In this document: in pieces, positions 55,007 to 64,000 of the stretch
Layout of the letters: each line of letters opens with the position of its first letter
How positions within the stretch are numbered: position 1 is the stretch's first letter
Source: Gracilaria domingensis
Lineage: Eukaryota; Rhodophyta; Florideophyceae; Gracilariales; Gracilariaceae
Reading direction: 5' to 3'
DNA length: 64,000 nt
NCBI GenBank assembly: GCA_022539475.1
Contig: VCMS01000110.1
Span: forward strand, 62,001-126,000
Notes under the pieces: model-generated
Seen by the model: the letters and a program-made list of their open reading frames with translations, nothing else
What the model was told of the DNA's origin: nothing
The model's database searches: none
Program-made: the position numbers and the translations under genes

Positions 55007-56335
55007 AACTTTAAGAGTACCGCTAAAAAATTTTTTTGCGCAAATCAGTGATTGTAAAATGTATCAAAAGTTTTAAAATATGTTGCACTCTGCAGCATGG
55101 CAACATTACAGCACGCTAGTGTGTGCGAACGAGATGTACATGTACTGTGGACGCCATTTTTGGGGGAAACAGCGCGGGTGGTGACAAACCCAAGGAGAGC
55201 GACACAATAAATGCTCGAGAGTACCAGCCCAAAGGGCGACAGATTCACGTAGCTCAGATGCCTGCAGGAGCAGACAAGATAACCCCAAGATAGATGGAAA
55301 CTCCCCGCAAACTGAAAGCAGGGGTAAGAATCAACCGAGGATATGGCTCAGCGTCCGATACCGAGAGCCAACACAACAACAGAAAGCAGGGCCAACAGAC
55401 CAAGACACACAAGAGCTGTCGGCGGGACAATAGTGTGGTAGGACTAAAGCGATAGAGTCTGTCGTCGATGCCACCACGAACCTAACAACCAGGCGAGGTA
55501 GCGACAGAAATAAAACCAGCGCAATGCGTAACACTGCCAACGTCCGTCTGGGAGAACGGAGACGTAGTGATGGGTGATGGTCGCAGTGTGCGAACGAGCC
55601 CAATGGAGGGCAGCACAAGGCGACTGGCTAGGGAACGGCGGGAGACCGGGCCGCCGGGAATAAGGAAATGTAGGGGGAAAGGCTGGTGGCAGGGAGGCGC
55701 AGACTGCGCTAAGGGAAGATGGGATTGCCAAAGGAAGGAAGGTTGGCGACGACGGAAGGGGAGGAAGAAAGGCGAGAGAAGCAAGGATGGGGGAAGTCGT
55801 CCGGAGGGGAAGTGGTCTGCCCGAGTTGAGTTTGCAGCGAGCGCTCGAACTCGGGGGTTTATATCTACAATTGTGATAATGCATGGTCACCGCAAGCGAA
55901 CACCTAATATCGTCTTTCACCAAGGCATTCAGAACGGCTCACCAGGTCATATACTTGGTTGTGATACCGTTGTACGGTTCTTCGTTATGTCTCCTGTTCA
56001 TTGGCTGTTGGTGATACGGTGCGCCGATTGTCGTCTTGTGACAAACAACTTAATATTGCTCACCATGTCCATAATAGGTAATAATGTCAACGTACGGTTC
56101 TTCGTTATGTAGGTCGGTGGTTGGCCAGATTTCTTCTGGCTATTTAGGTTTTCAACTAGTCCTCCGGATGACATCCACCTTCCATGTCGTGCCATCGTGG
56201 CACTATCACGATTGTGCGTGCGTGATCAGTTATCATGGCGGTATATTCGATATTATAGTTACCCTTCGGTGCCTCTCAGGTCTGCCATGCTTCCCCTATC
56301 TTACCACCGCCTTTCAGGTGTCCATCTTTTGAACG
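55007..56335. other. LTR-like or promoter-like non-coding region
   Basis: The plus strand is purine-rich at 55640-55800 (pyrimidine-rich on minus), with TATAAAC on the minus strand near 55858. Both are common in LTRs and would suit part of a long 3' LTR of gypsy-3, but this is unproven. A 19-bp string GTACGGTTCTTCGTTATGT occurs twice, at 55972-55990 and 56092-56110, 120 bp apart, within a longer imperfect direct repeat. Confidence 0.3.
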
Positions 56336-56746
56336 ATGTCAACTCCAAACGAAGTTATTGCTACTATGACCGACGACGATACCGACCATTCCGATGTTCC
56401 GCGTGCCAAATCAACCGTCCTGATCGAGAGCGAAGCAAAAGAAGTTACTGCGGACACCATTCAGCTCGAGGAGGACGCCGCATTTGCGAACGAAGACGGT
56501 GTTGCCACCGAAGAACGTACCGAAGCGCAACTTTTCGCCTGCGAGGAGGCTCTATATGACTTCCTCTTCAAGCGTGGAATATCGATGGATGAGCTCAAAG
56601 ACAATCTTAACGAGCTCCCAGTACTGTTCGTGCGCGGGATTGGTGTTGGGTTGGCGCTTTCCATGATGGTGCTACGCTCTCCCTCCCGCGCACGCGCGCT
56701 TCATCTCGTTCATGACGCTGTGAAAGCTTTGTTGTCCTCTGATTGA
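56336..56746 (+). CDS. hypothetical acidic protein, 136 aa
   Basis: ATG 56336 to TGA 56746. The N-terminal half is acidic (Asp/Glu/Thr-rich, probably disordered). The second half is helical with a hydrophobic stretch (LPVLFVRGIGVGLALSMMVL), followed by a basic/helical end. Not recognised. It may be a small host gene, or the start of another element's Gag, because it lies next to repeats. Confidence 0.4.
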   Translation: MSTPNEVIATMTDDDTDHSDVPRAKSTVLIESEAKEVTADTIQLEEDAAFANEDGVATEERTEAQLFACEEALYDFLFKRGISMDELKDNLNELPVLFVRGIGVGLALSMMVLRSPSRARALHLVHDAVKALLSSD

Positions 56747-56935
56747 TATCCCTTTCTCGTATCTTCGATTGCCTCTTTGTCACAGAACTCCTGCTTCTCG
56801 ATTAAATTGATTTGTATCCCCTGGTCGTATGTGTTGCGACGCGCGCGACAGAGCGCGCCACAACTTTCTGAGCTCCCCGAAGAGAGCGTTCCACTCACTG
56901 TCCTCCAGCGTCAGGTGCTGCGCGCACGTTCCTTT

Positions 56936-57300
56936 TCCTACCCTGCAGCTGGCGCGCCGCAACGCGCGGCGCGCGAGCTTCCAAAGCCTGCTTAGCGGCG
57001 GGCGCGCCGCAGCCAGCGGCGCGCGACGCGCAACCTCATTATCCTCCTCTTCAGGCGCGCCGCAGCGAACGGCGCGCGACTTCTTCATCTCCGTCGGGGG
57101 CGCGCCGCGGCGCGCGGCGCGAAACCTCATCATCCTTGCCGCCGCGTCGCAGCGAGCGGCGCGCGACTTCTTCATCTCCGTCTGGGGCGCGCCGCGGGGC
57201 GCGGCGCGAAACCTCATCATCCTTGCCGCCGCGTCGCAGCGAGCGGCGCGCGACTTCTTCATCTCCGTCGGGGGCGCGCCGCGGCGCGCGGCGCGCAGCG
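56936..57300. repeat. GC-rich tandem array, 87-bp period
   Basis: The word GACTTCTTCATCTCCGTC recurs at 57078, 57165 and 57252, exactly 87 bp apart. Each 87-bp unit consists of two related half-units, one with ACTTCTTCATCTCCGTC and one with AACCTCATCATCC, both framed by GGCGCGCC/GCGGCGCG palindromes. Less regular copies extend left to about 56936. Because 87 is divisible by 3, all frames repeat, which makes chance open frames on both strands. Confidence 0.8.
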
Positions 57301-57373
57301 GTGGGCGCAGACGGCGGGAGTGACGGCGCAGTCCAGGGGTGGAAGGTGTCGGAGATATAGAAAAAAATTGTTC

Positions 57374-57404
57374 GGGAGTGTCCCTGGGGTGGCGGGACAC
57401 TCCC
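57374..57404. repeat. 11-bp perfect stem-loop after the gypsy-3 ORF
   Basis: GGGAGTGTCCC at 57374-57384 and GGGACACTCCC at 57394-57404, loop of 9 nt. It lies about 40-70 bp past the gypsy-3 stop, in what should be the start of its 3' LTR. Confidence 0.5.
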
Positions 57405-57442
57405 CTGCATCCGCCTCCACACACTCCCCAACTCAGCGGTCG

Positions 57443-60400
57443 CTACGCCTGGGCGACCATGAACTTACGGTTTTGATCAATGTTCCAAGGGTCCTCCCGC
57501 GAAATCTCTTCGGTAGTATACCTGAAAGGGTGTGGAGGTTCTGGATACTCAGGATCTGGTTCAAAGTCAATGAGGAACTCTTCATGATTTTCAATACGAC
57601 GAATGTAGTCTTCCACCTGCTCTTCGTGCGTCGCAGCAGCTGGTAGATGTCCATACTTTCCAATGACATAGTGATATAGAAAGAATATCGTCCTATCCGC
57701 GCCAAGCCTGTTCATCTGCGGATGGAGCCTTCTAGCCAATCTGCCAAGCATCACATGGGCATACTGTGTAAAATACTGACCGTATACGAGATGAATACTC
57801 AAGCAGAGATGAAAGCAATTCCAAACAATACAATGCTTCTCCCAGTCCTCACATTCTAGTGGGGAGAGCCAGTTCTCAAGTGTACGCCCACCGATTTCCA
57901 TTTCCAAGTAGTTCACGTCCTGGTTGTAGACTTCGTAGTCAACAATTATTGGCATTGCAAGAAGAGCCGGCGTTACTGGGGTGGTTTCTTCAATCTGGAG
58001 CGGAGGAGGTACGTCACCGCGATCTTGGGCATATGCCAGATCGATCTCGAAAGCCTCTCCAGCTTCAATCCGCTGCAGGAAGCTTGCCACCTCCACTCCG
58101 TAAGTTCTCTGCGGGGGAAGATGTCCATAGCGAGCCACTGCAAAGTGATAGTAGTAAAAGACAAACTGCTGACCCACAAGCGGTATAATGAAAGGGTTCA
58201 CCCTTCCTGTCAATGAGACCAGCTTAGTAAGAAGACCCTCGGTTATGTAGGGCCCATGTCGTTTGAAAGTCCCAAGGTAAACATGTAATAGTTTCCATGC
58301 CACCTTCTGTAGATCGTTCGTACTCGTGCTGACAGGGGAAAGCCATTCGGAAAGTCTCCATCCAGCCACAATTATCCTCAGATAGTCAGCAGGGGGTCTG
58401 GTTGGATTTGGTCCTCCTTGTACCATGACCGGGCATGCCGCTTCGGGCTGATTATTTCTTTCATATCGTACTGTTCTCGGGATCATATGCCTTGGTCTAG
58501 GACGGTAAGGTCTTAAGCGTCTCGCATGAATGCCCCTTCTCGACATACGTCGGTGTGGAGAAACCAATATGTACCGAGGATGATTAGCTCGAACGACGTG
58601 GCATGGTCCATAGAACCTCGATTTGAATGATGGCCATTTCACCGAAGGATTAAGGGCTTCACCACGCATTACCAGTACCTGGTCTCCAACAGCGAACCGA
58701 TGTCCACGACGCTCATCGTCTTGACGGTGAGGCTGCTGCAATACCCTTGTGGCCCTCCCAAGAGTGGAGGCTTGTAGTTCCACCTCACGATGACCAAGTG
58801 ATGGCGTGGCTATCAGGGAAGGAGGATCTGATGGATGCATTCGGGGCCGTACTCCATACATGAGCTGAAATGGAGAATATCCTTCGGCCATTTGTCGAGT
58901 GCGATAACCATAGAGAACCTCCGGGAGTACTTCATCCCAATCGGAGTTCTGATCATGAATCGTTTTCGCGATCGCCCTCTTGATCGTCCCTACCATTCTT
59001 TCTGCGCGTCCATTAGACATAGGTGCATATGCGAGCACCGGTTTCAGAGTGATATCATGACGCATTAGATAAGCTTGGACACTTGACGCGAGAAAGGAGG
59101 TAGCGTTATCGGAGACAATCGTGCGGGGATAGCCGAAGGGCGCGACGATCTTCCTTCTAATAAAGTTGACTACGTCGACTGCAGTAGATGTTCGAGTTGC
59201 CACTGCGATCGGCCATCCCGTGAGGTGCTCGACCCCAATGAGCAAGAATCGGTTTCCGTTCCTTGTCACCCTAAGGGGTCCGGCGAAATCAATTGAAAAC
59301 GTGTGGAAGATATCCGTCAGCGGGGCTCGTTGCCCCGCTCGGTAAGCAAGAAAAGATCCCATGAACTGGCAGCCATCACAACTCTTGACGTAGGTTGTGA
59401 CATCAGAGTGAATATTGGGCCACCAGAATCGATCGATGACGTGCCTTCTGGTCGCCCTGACATCCCAGTGTCCCACATCGTCATGAAATGTTTTCAAGAG
59501 TTTACGCCTTTCATTGACGTTAGGAAGGAGTCGTAACCCGGACCCCATTCTACGATACAACTGCCCATTCCATACCATAAACTTCTTAGAATTCCTTTTG
59601 ATCGCCCCTCTGAGGCTCGAGTTGGGCTCATCGACCGGAAGGGCGCTCAGATATCGACCAATATTTGCATAATAAGGTTCGAGGCCTGAAAAAGCTTCAC
59701 ATGTAGGGGAAGAAACAGTAGTCGCCACCTCTGGAGCATGATGCCCCCTTATTGTGGAGTAGCGAGAAAGATAATCAGCAGCGCAATTCTTATCCCCTGA
59801 GCGGTATACAACCTCGAACTCGTATTCAGCTAGGAAATCGAGCCACCTGGCCAATCGCCCATGTACATCCTTCTTCTGAAACGCATACTTCAGCGCCTGA
59901 TGGTCTGTAATCAATTGAAATGGCTTTGATCCAAGAAGGTATAGCCGAAATTTCTTGAACGCGAAGATGACAGCAAGCGCCTCCTGCTCACAGACCGCGT
60001 AGTTCCTTTCAGCTGCAGTCATAGTCCGGCTGGCATACTGAATTGGGTGAAACATGCCATCAGATTTCTTCTGAGCGAGAACGGCGCCCAACGCAAATGA
60101 AGAAGCATCGGTTTCGACCCGAAACGGATTGTCGAAGTCGGGAAAGGCCAACACTGGAGGACTGGTTAGCTTCTCCTTCAGGTTTTTGAAGGCTTCAACC
60201 ATTTCATTGTTGAACACTAGTTTCCGATTTCCGGACGTTGCTGCATGGAGAACTGCCGAAGTTTTGGCAAAGTGCTTGATAAACCGGCGGTAGTAGCCAG
60301 CAAGCCCAAGAAAGCTCCTCAGTTCAGTGGTTGTCTTAGGGATCGGAGCCGCCTTGATGGCCTCTATTTTCTTCGCGTCCACTGCAACTCCGCTCTGGTC

Positions 60401-63400
60401 GACAACATGTCCGAGCAGTTCAATCTTGAGATGGGCAAAGTCGCACTTAGAGATCTTCAGCTTCAACCCATGGGAGGCAATTGTCCTTAGTACCAACTTG
60501 ATGTGCTCGACGTGATCCTCTAAGGTTTTTGAATAGATGACCACGTCGTCCAGATAGACCCTTACAAACGGATACTTGTTGAGGATAGAGTCCATCATTC
60601 TTTGGAATGTTGAGGGGGCGTTCATCAAGCCGAAGGGCATGACCTCAAACTGATAGGTTCCTTGACGGCAAACGAAGGTGGTCATCTCCTTAAACCGAGG
60701 TGACATTCTGATTTGCCAGTATCCGGAGAAGAGGTCAAGCGTAGTGAAGAACGAACAGCCGCCCAAGTCATCAAAGATTTGTTCAATATGAGGTAAGGGC
60801 CATCTGTCCGCTTTCATAACTTGGTTCAGAGCTCGGTAGTCCACACAGAACCTTGGCTTGCCATCCTTTTTGGTCGCAATGACGATCGGAAAGGACCATG
60901 CAGATGTACAAGGTTTGATTATCCCAGCGTCAAGCATTTTACCGAGTTCCTTCTTGACGACTTCGTCATGTCGCGGCGGAAGCCTACGAACTCTTGAGTG
61001 TATCGGAGTCTGGGTCGTCAGTGAGAACTCATGCATGACTGGTACATCTGCAGGTCGAAGATCATACAAAGACCAGGCGACCACCCCAAGGTCAAGTAAA
61101 ACACGAAGTAGTTCCTGTTGCTCCCTGCTGGGCAAGTGTGAAAGCCTTTTGAGGATGACTTCTTCGTGACTCGTGTCAGGAGGGTAGTCTCTTCGATCCA
61201 GTATACGACCTTCGCCATCAAACGCGACAGGATCTAACAGGGAGTATTTGATCTCAGGAGCGGGACACGCAACCTTCGGCTCACTATCACGTGAAGTAGA
61301 GTGTCCTTCACCAGAGCCAGTTGTACGCGGCTCTGTTTGCGAGGGGTCGGGTTGATCTTCCAACTCTCTAACAGGTGGTGGGGGGACCTGCGTCGAGAAC
61401 TCTTCTTGAGGGAGCTCTTCCTCGAAAGCAATCACGTAGCGGCCGTCGTCATCCTCCTCTAGTAGCCCGGTACGACCAAAAGGCATGTTGGGCACGCCGA
61501 GGTGAGGGGGGTGCGCTGAAGTGGGTACAGGGTACCGAATCTGGACACGAACCAAAAGAAAGTCGCTGATAAGTTCCCCTTCTTCAGGTGGTAGCAAAGT
61601 GACCTCGTCCGTAATCGGGATGGTGAGGACAGGGTCGCGGTAGAGAGGGGTACCAGACACCTCGACTTCTTCTGGTGAGGAACCATCTTCATCTTCTTCA
61701 TGATCATCTTCATTTCCATTATTCACCACTTCCTCTTCTACTTCTACTTCTGCTTCATGACCTCCTGCTTCCACTTCTACACAATCTTCATCTTCTTCGT
61801 CGTCCCTTCCAGAGTTCTTCTCTTCAGCTCCTCTATCGTTGTTAGATAACAAAAGGGGAGGGTCAGGTGGTTGAAGGCTAGTGTCTGTCATGGAACTCTG
61901 AAAAGACGAGGGATTTGCGGCATGATAGACCGAGTGATGCTGATTGTCATTGGGCTCAGCTTGACCGCTCAGCTGGTTATCGGCCTCATCGTTACTGTTG
62001 TCAAGACTTATAACCATCACATGGTCTTCATGGGCTTCACTTTGCGATGGAACCGCGAAGGTTTCTTCATGAGCCGGTGCAGGTATAGGCCAGCCTACTC
62101 CGAAACGGACTACTGGTTCGGAGCTGTTGTCCAGCTCTAGGACACCCATTTCTCCGTACGGAAGTTCAGAGATATGTGGATGAAGTTGTTCTCTGTCCGG
62201 TGGTTGAGGATAACGACGGTAGACTCGAAAGATAAGATAATCAGGCTGTCGTCTCACATCTTCGGCTCGTAGAAGAACAACGTCATTCCTGACTGGGACA
62301 ACGAGATCGCGTTCGTGCCCTCCATCCGATGGAGAACCTTCGGAGTCGTTGTCGTCTGCGCTTTCCTCCGATTCTTCATCGTTCTCAAATTCTCTATTTG
62401 CTTCCCCAGGAGCGTGAGGAGTAGTAATAGCAAGTTCCGGTTCAACATCATTCACATTCAATTGTCTCATACCTTCCTCCAAATCCTGAGGATCAGCAGG
62501 GGAGGGGCTTTCCTGACTGAGACTCGTAGCACCAATATTCTCCAGTTCGTTCGCGGATTCCTCTTCGGGTGGTTGTAAGGAGTTTTGTTCTTCATTCATA
62601 GTATTCAAAGCATATACTGACGTGTCAACTTTGCCCTTCGAGAAAGCGATCGCGTATCCTTCGTCGTCGCTCTCTGAACTCTCAGAGAAGAACGACTCTG
62701 AAGCGGAAGTGAAATCCTCACTGTCGGTGTGTTCATCCTCTTCGTCGAACACTACACCAGGGCGATGGTAATCTAGAGGCAAAACAACAGATGCGCCGTC
62801 GAATTGCATAGAAACTTGCTGAGTACCCAGGTCCAAGCAGGCTTGGAGTGACTCAAGAGCAGGGCAGCCAACAATCACATTGAAGGGAGGCTTCTCAACG
62901 ACCAGGAAATCCAATGGGACACGGAGAGAGCCAAACTCGAGGGGAACATCGTGCAGGCTTCCGCGAACCAAGGATTTGGTTCCGTCGGCAACGACAATCC
63001 TCCTACTCGACGGTTTCATCTCCAACGATAACCGGTTGCATAACGCAATAGACATGAGATTAGGGATAGCACCAGAGTCCAGCAGCGCCTGGGAACTAGT
63101 GCCATAGACAGTAACATTCACCACTTTGAGAGTCTGAGGGAGTGAATGAGTATGAGCGTAACTGACACGCCTTGACGAAAAACCTCCGGAAAGAATGCGC
63201 CGAATGTCTTTCTTGGCCTCGTCCGCATCACCGCGGACTAGTTGACCGAAAGTGATGCCAGAAGGGGCTCTCGCCAACTCTTCGTAAATGTTATATTTCC
63301 CAACGTGTTCTTGGATCTTCACTCTCCGGGACTTCTCCTTAGACTTCTTCACAGTGCCCTTACTGGTCCTTGTCGACTTCTTGGGAGGGTTTTTGGCTTG

Positions 63401-64000
63401 CTGAGAGGCAGTCCTGGTAGTATGGGAGTCGGGAAACATTACGGGTGAAATCCCTGAGAGAGGGCCAGTTCGTGGTTGCTTGGGCAGAGGCTCCCCTTCC
63501 GCGTCTCTTTTTGCGGTAGTAACGGGATCTTCATCATCTGAAGGGTCAGCAATCACAACTGAGACTTGGTTCTCGCCTGTGTTCTGGGAACCTCGTTTCT
63601 CACTCAGCAACCTCTCTCTCTCTGATTCGGATTTCACACCTTCAAATGCAACTTTTCGCACAACATCGGTGTTATTCTTCCTCCAGCACGTAGCTGTAGA
63701 GTGACCTAACTTGCCACAATTACCACATCGTGTGCCTCGATGTGGATTAAGCTCACAACGTGCCGCAAAGTGACCGGGTTGGCTGCAATACGAACAAACT
63801 TTTTCCGTATCCTGACGTCCGGTGGCAGTCGCAGCGCTCTGAGTCTTCTTCACTAGGAGGTGCAACTGTGCCATCTGGTCAGCCAACTGATCCACTTTCG
63901 ACTCCAGCGGACTTGGACGAGCGGGCTCTTTAGCACGTTGAAGAATGTGCTTTGCCGGTGGGAAAGCGTTAAGGGTACCATACGACCCGAGAGCTTTCTT
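57443..64000 (-). CDS. gag-pol: gypsy-3 Gag-Pol polyprotein (N-terminus off window)
   Basis: One uninterrupted frame from the window edge to TAG 57443, over 2180 codons. Residues are numbered from 63895. Two zinc knuckles (CSYCSQPGHFAARC at 34-47, CGNCGKLGHSTATC at 57-70); retropepsin with DSGA at 273-276; a long acidic spacer with two related modules (531-590 and 757-816); RT with YLDD at 1114-1117; RNase H with ETD at 1261-1263; integrase with HHCC finger (about 1470-1510) and D1536, D1596, E1632; then a 500-residue C-terminal extension ending in two copies of a 122-residue domain. Gag and Pol are in one frame. Nothing is broken, so the element may be active. Upstream codons to 64000 stay open and resemble gypsy-2 Gag. 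Confidence 0.93.
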   Translation of the reverse strand, partial: KKALGSYGTLNAFPPAKHILQRAKEPARPSPLESKVDQLADQMAQLHLLVKKTQSAATATGRQDTEKVCSYCSQPGHFAARCELNPHRGTRCGNCGKLGHSTATCWRKNNTDVVRKVAFEGVKSESERERLLSEKRGSQNTGENQVSVVIADPSDDEDPVTTAKRDAEGEPLPKQPRTGPLSGISPVMFPDSHTTRTASQQAKNPPKKSTRTSKGTVKKSKEKSRRVKIQEHVGKYNIYEELARAPSGITFGQLVRGDADEAKKDIRRILSGGFSSRRVSYAHTHSLPQTLKVVNVTVYGTSSQALLDSGAIPNLMSIALCNRLSLEMKPSSRRIVVADGTKSLVRGSLHDVPLEFGSLRVPLDFLVVEKPPFNVIVGCPALESLQACLDLGTQQVSMQFDGASVVLPLDYHRPGVVFDEEDEHTDSEDFTSASESFFSESSESDDEGYAIAFSKGKVDTSVYALNTMNEEQNSLQPPEEESANELENIGATSLSQESPSPADPQDLEEGMRQLNVNDVEPELAITTPHAPGEANREFENDEESEESADDNDSEGSPSDGGHERDLVVPVRNDVVLLRAEDVRRQPDYLIFRVYRRYPQPPDREQLHPHISELPYGEMGVLELDNSSEPVVRFGVGWPIPAPAHEETFAVPSQSEAHEDHVMVISLDNSNDEADNQLSGQAEPNDNQHHSVYHAANPSSFQSSMTDTSLQPPDPPLLLSNNDRGAEEKNSGRDDEEDEDCVEVEAGGHEAEVEVEEEVVNNGNEDDHEEDEDGSSPEEVEVSGTPLYRDPVLTIPITDEVTLLPPEEGELISDFLLVRVQIRYPVPTSAHPPHLGVPNMPFGRTGLLEEDDDGRYVIAFEEELPQEEFSTQVPPPPVRELEDQPDPSQTEPRTTGSGEGHSTSRDSEPKVACPAPEIKYSLLDPVAFDGEGRILDRRDYPPDTSHEEVILKRLSHLPSREQQELLRVLLDLGVVAWSLYDLRPADVPVMHEFSLTTQTPIHSRVRRLPPRHDEVVKKELGKMLDAGIIKPCTSAWSFPIVIATKKDGKPRFCVDYRALNQVMKADRWPLPHIEQIFDDLGGCSFFTTLDLFSGYWQIRMSPRFKEMTTFVCRQGTYQFEVMPFGLMNAPSTFQRMMDSILNKYPFVRVYLDDVVIYSKTLEDHVEHIKLVLRTIASHGLKLKISKCDFAHLKIELLGHVVDQSGVAVDAKKIEAIKAAPIPKTTTELRSFLGLAGYYRRFIKHFAKTSAVLHAATSGNRKLVFNNEMVEAFKNLKEKLTSPPVLAFPDFDNPFRVETDASSFALGAVLAQKKSDGMFHPIQYASRTMTAAERNYAVCEQEALAVIFAFKKFRLYLLGSKPFQLITDHQALKYAFQKKDVHGRLARWLDFLAEYEFEVVYRSGDKNCAADYLSRYSTIRGHHAPEVATTVSSPTCEAFSGLEPYYANIGRYLSALPVDEPNSSLRGAIKRNSKKFMVWNGQLYRRMGSGLRLLPNVNERRKLLKTFHDDVGHWDVRATRRHVIDRFWWPNIHSDVTTYVKSCDGCQFMGSFLAYRAGQRAPLTDIFHTFSIDFAGPLRVTRNGNRFLLIGVEHLTGWPIAVATRTSTAVDVVNFIRRKIVAPFGYPRTIVSDNATSFLASSVQAYLMRHDITLKPVLAYAPMSNGRAERMVGTIKRAIAKTIHDQNSDWDEVLPEVLYGYRTRQMAEGYSPFQLMYGVRPRMHPSDPPSLIATPSLGHREVELQASTLGRATRVLQQPHRQDDERRGHRFAVGDQVLVMRGEALNPSVKWPSFKSRFYGPCHVVRANHPRYILVSPHRRMSRRGIHARRLRPYRPRPRHMIPRTVRYERNNQPEAACPVMVQGGPNPTRPPADYLRIIVAGWRLSEWLSPVSTSTNDLQKVAWKLLHVYLGTFKRHGPYITEGLLTKLVSLTGRVNPFIIPLVGQQFVFYYYHFAVARYGHLPPQRTYGVEVASFLQRIEAGEAFEIDLAYAQDRGDVPPPLQIEETTPVTPALLAMPIIVDYEVYNQDVNYLEMEIGGRTLENWLSPLECEDWEKHCIVWNCFHLCLSIHLVYGQYFTQYAHVMLGRLARRLHPQMNRLGADRTIFFLYHYVIGKYGHLPAAATHEEQVEDYIRRIENHEEFLIDFEPDPEYPEPPHPFRYTTEEISREDPWNIDQNRKFMVAQA
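57548..57913 (-). other. gypsy-3 C-terminal domain, copy 2
   Basis: Residues 1995-2116 (from 63895). Shared with copy 1: an N-terminal YL...G..L..WLSP motif, a hydrophobic helical middle with aromatic clusters (FFLYHYVIGKYGHLP), and a terminal RIE...F-x-ID motif. Similar in part to gypsy-2 near 20145-20235. Function unknown. Confidence 0.7.
58022..58387 (-). other. gypsy-3 C-terminal domain, copy 1
   Basis: Residues 1837-1958, exactly the same length (122) as copy 2. Shared words: EWLSP/NWLSP, YGHLP, and RIE followed by F-x-ID. No membrane segment, chromodomain or env-like cleavage site is apparent. Confidence 0.7.
61448..61627 (-). other. gypsy-3 spacer module, copy 2
   Basis: Residues 757-816, between protease and RT. 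Pattern: hydrophobic-x-I/V-P-I/V...V-x-LL...E, then D-F/Y-L...RV..RYP-x-P...H-x-H, then P-F/Y-G-x2-G-x-LE. Also present in gypsy-2 at 16205-16387. Confidence 0.65.
62126..62305 (-). other. gypsy-3 spacer module, copy 1
   Basis: Residues 531-590, the same pattern as copy 2 (VVPVRNDVVLL, DYLIFRVYRRYPQP, ELPYGEMGVLE). A beta-rich fold is likely from the alternating hydrophobics. Counterpart in gypsy-2 at 15632-15800. Confidence 0.65.

Noticed and set aside
56780-57431. Overlapping frames on both strands across the tandem array
   Set aside because: An 87-bp period keeps every frame open once one unit is open; the translated repeats are low-complexity in all frames.
57443-58400. An envelope gene in the gypsy-3 C-terminal extension
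   Set aside because: No signal peptide, membrane anchor or cleavage site; it is in frame with Pol and duplicated.
1-64000. CRISPR arrays, bacterial operons, rRNA genes
   Set aside because: No regularly spaced identical short repeats, no ribosome-binding-site operons and no rRNA sequence recognised; the content is eukaryotic transposon and host-gene DNA.

Overview
This 64 kb window looks like nuclear DNA from a transposon-rich eukaryote whose visible host genes have no obvious introns. Nothing in the sequence proves the species. A red macroalga with compact gene islands set among LTR elements would fit: mixed Copia, Gypsy, Harbinger, MULE and tyrosine-recombinase relics, AT-rich spacers, and short unspliced host genes. 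Treat that as inference.

Layout. 1-5.6 kb: a Copia-type LTR element (copia-1) with gag and pol in different frames, its 5' end cut by the window edge. 5.6-8.05 kb: a broken gag-like relic, then an intact unknown minus-strand gene. 8.6-12.4 kb: a decayed third Copia relic (copia-3) interrupted by a 450-bp non-autonomous repeat. 12.4-20.5 kb: a decayed Gypsy element (gypsy-2) interrupted in its integrase by a second copy of the same repeat. 20.5-23.6 kb: a GC-rich gene scrap, an unknown minus-strand frame split by one stop codon, and a pol-III-type tRNA-like sequence. 23.6-26.6 kb: a complete PIF/Harbinger DNA transposon with matching termini, a 3-bp target duplication, a Myb/SANT-like gene and an intact DDE transposase gene.

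29.2-40.5 kb is the host gene island: a CK1-like kinase, a single-pass membrane protein, a secreted cysteine-rich protein with a TATA box, a GC-rich opine dehydrogenase, and two head-to-head paralogous membrane proteins. Small hairpin repeats of one family recur in the AT-rich spacers around it. 41.5-47.1 kb: a second Copia element (copia-2) with both 299-bp LTRs, carrying a solo LTR inserted in its integrase. 48-50.5 kb: two foldback sequences. 50.9-52.2 kb: a Crypton-like tyrosine recombinase broken by two stop codons. 53.1-55 kb: a decayed MULE transposase. 55-57.4 kb: a short unknown gene and an 87-bp GC-rich tandem array. 57.4-64 kb: the 3' two thirds of an apparently intact Gypsy gag-pol polyprotein (gypsy-3) on the minus strand, running off the right edge.

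The most unusual material is in the gypsy-2/gypsy-3 family: two different domain duplications of unknown function, one between protease and reverse transcriptase, one at the C-terminus after integrase. The intact Harbinger, the hAT-like repeat pair that splits known reading frames, and the bacterial-looking opine dehydrogenase beside the paralogous membrane proteins come next.
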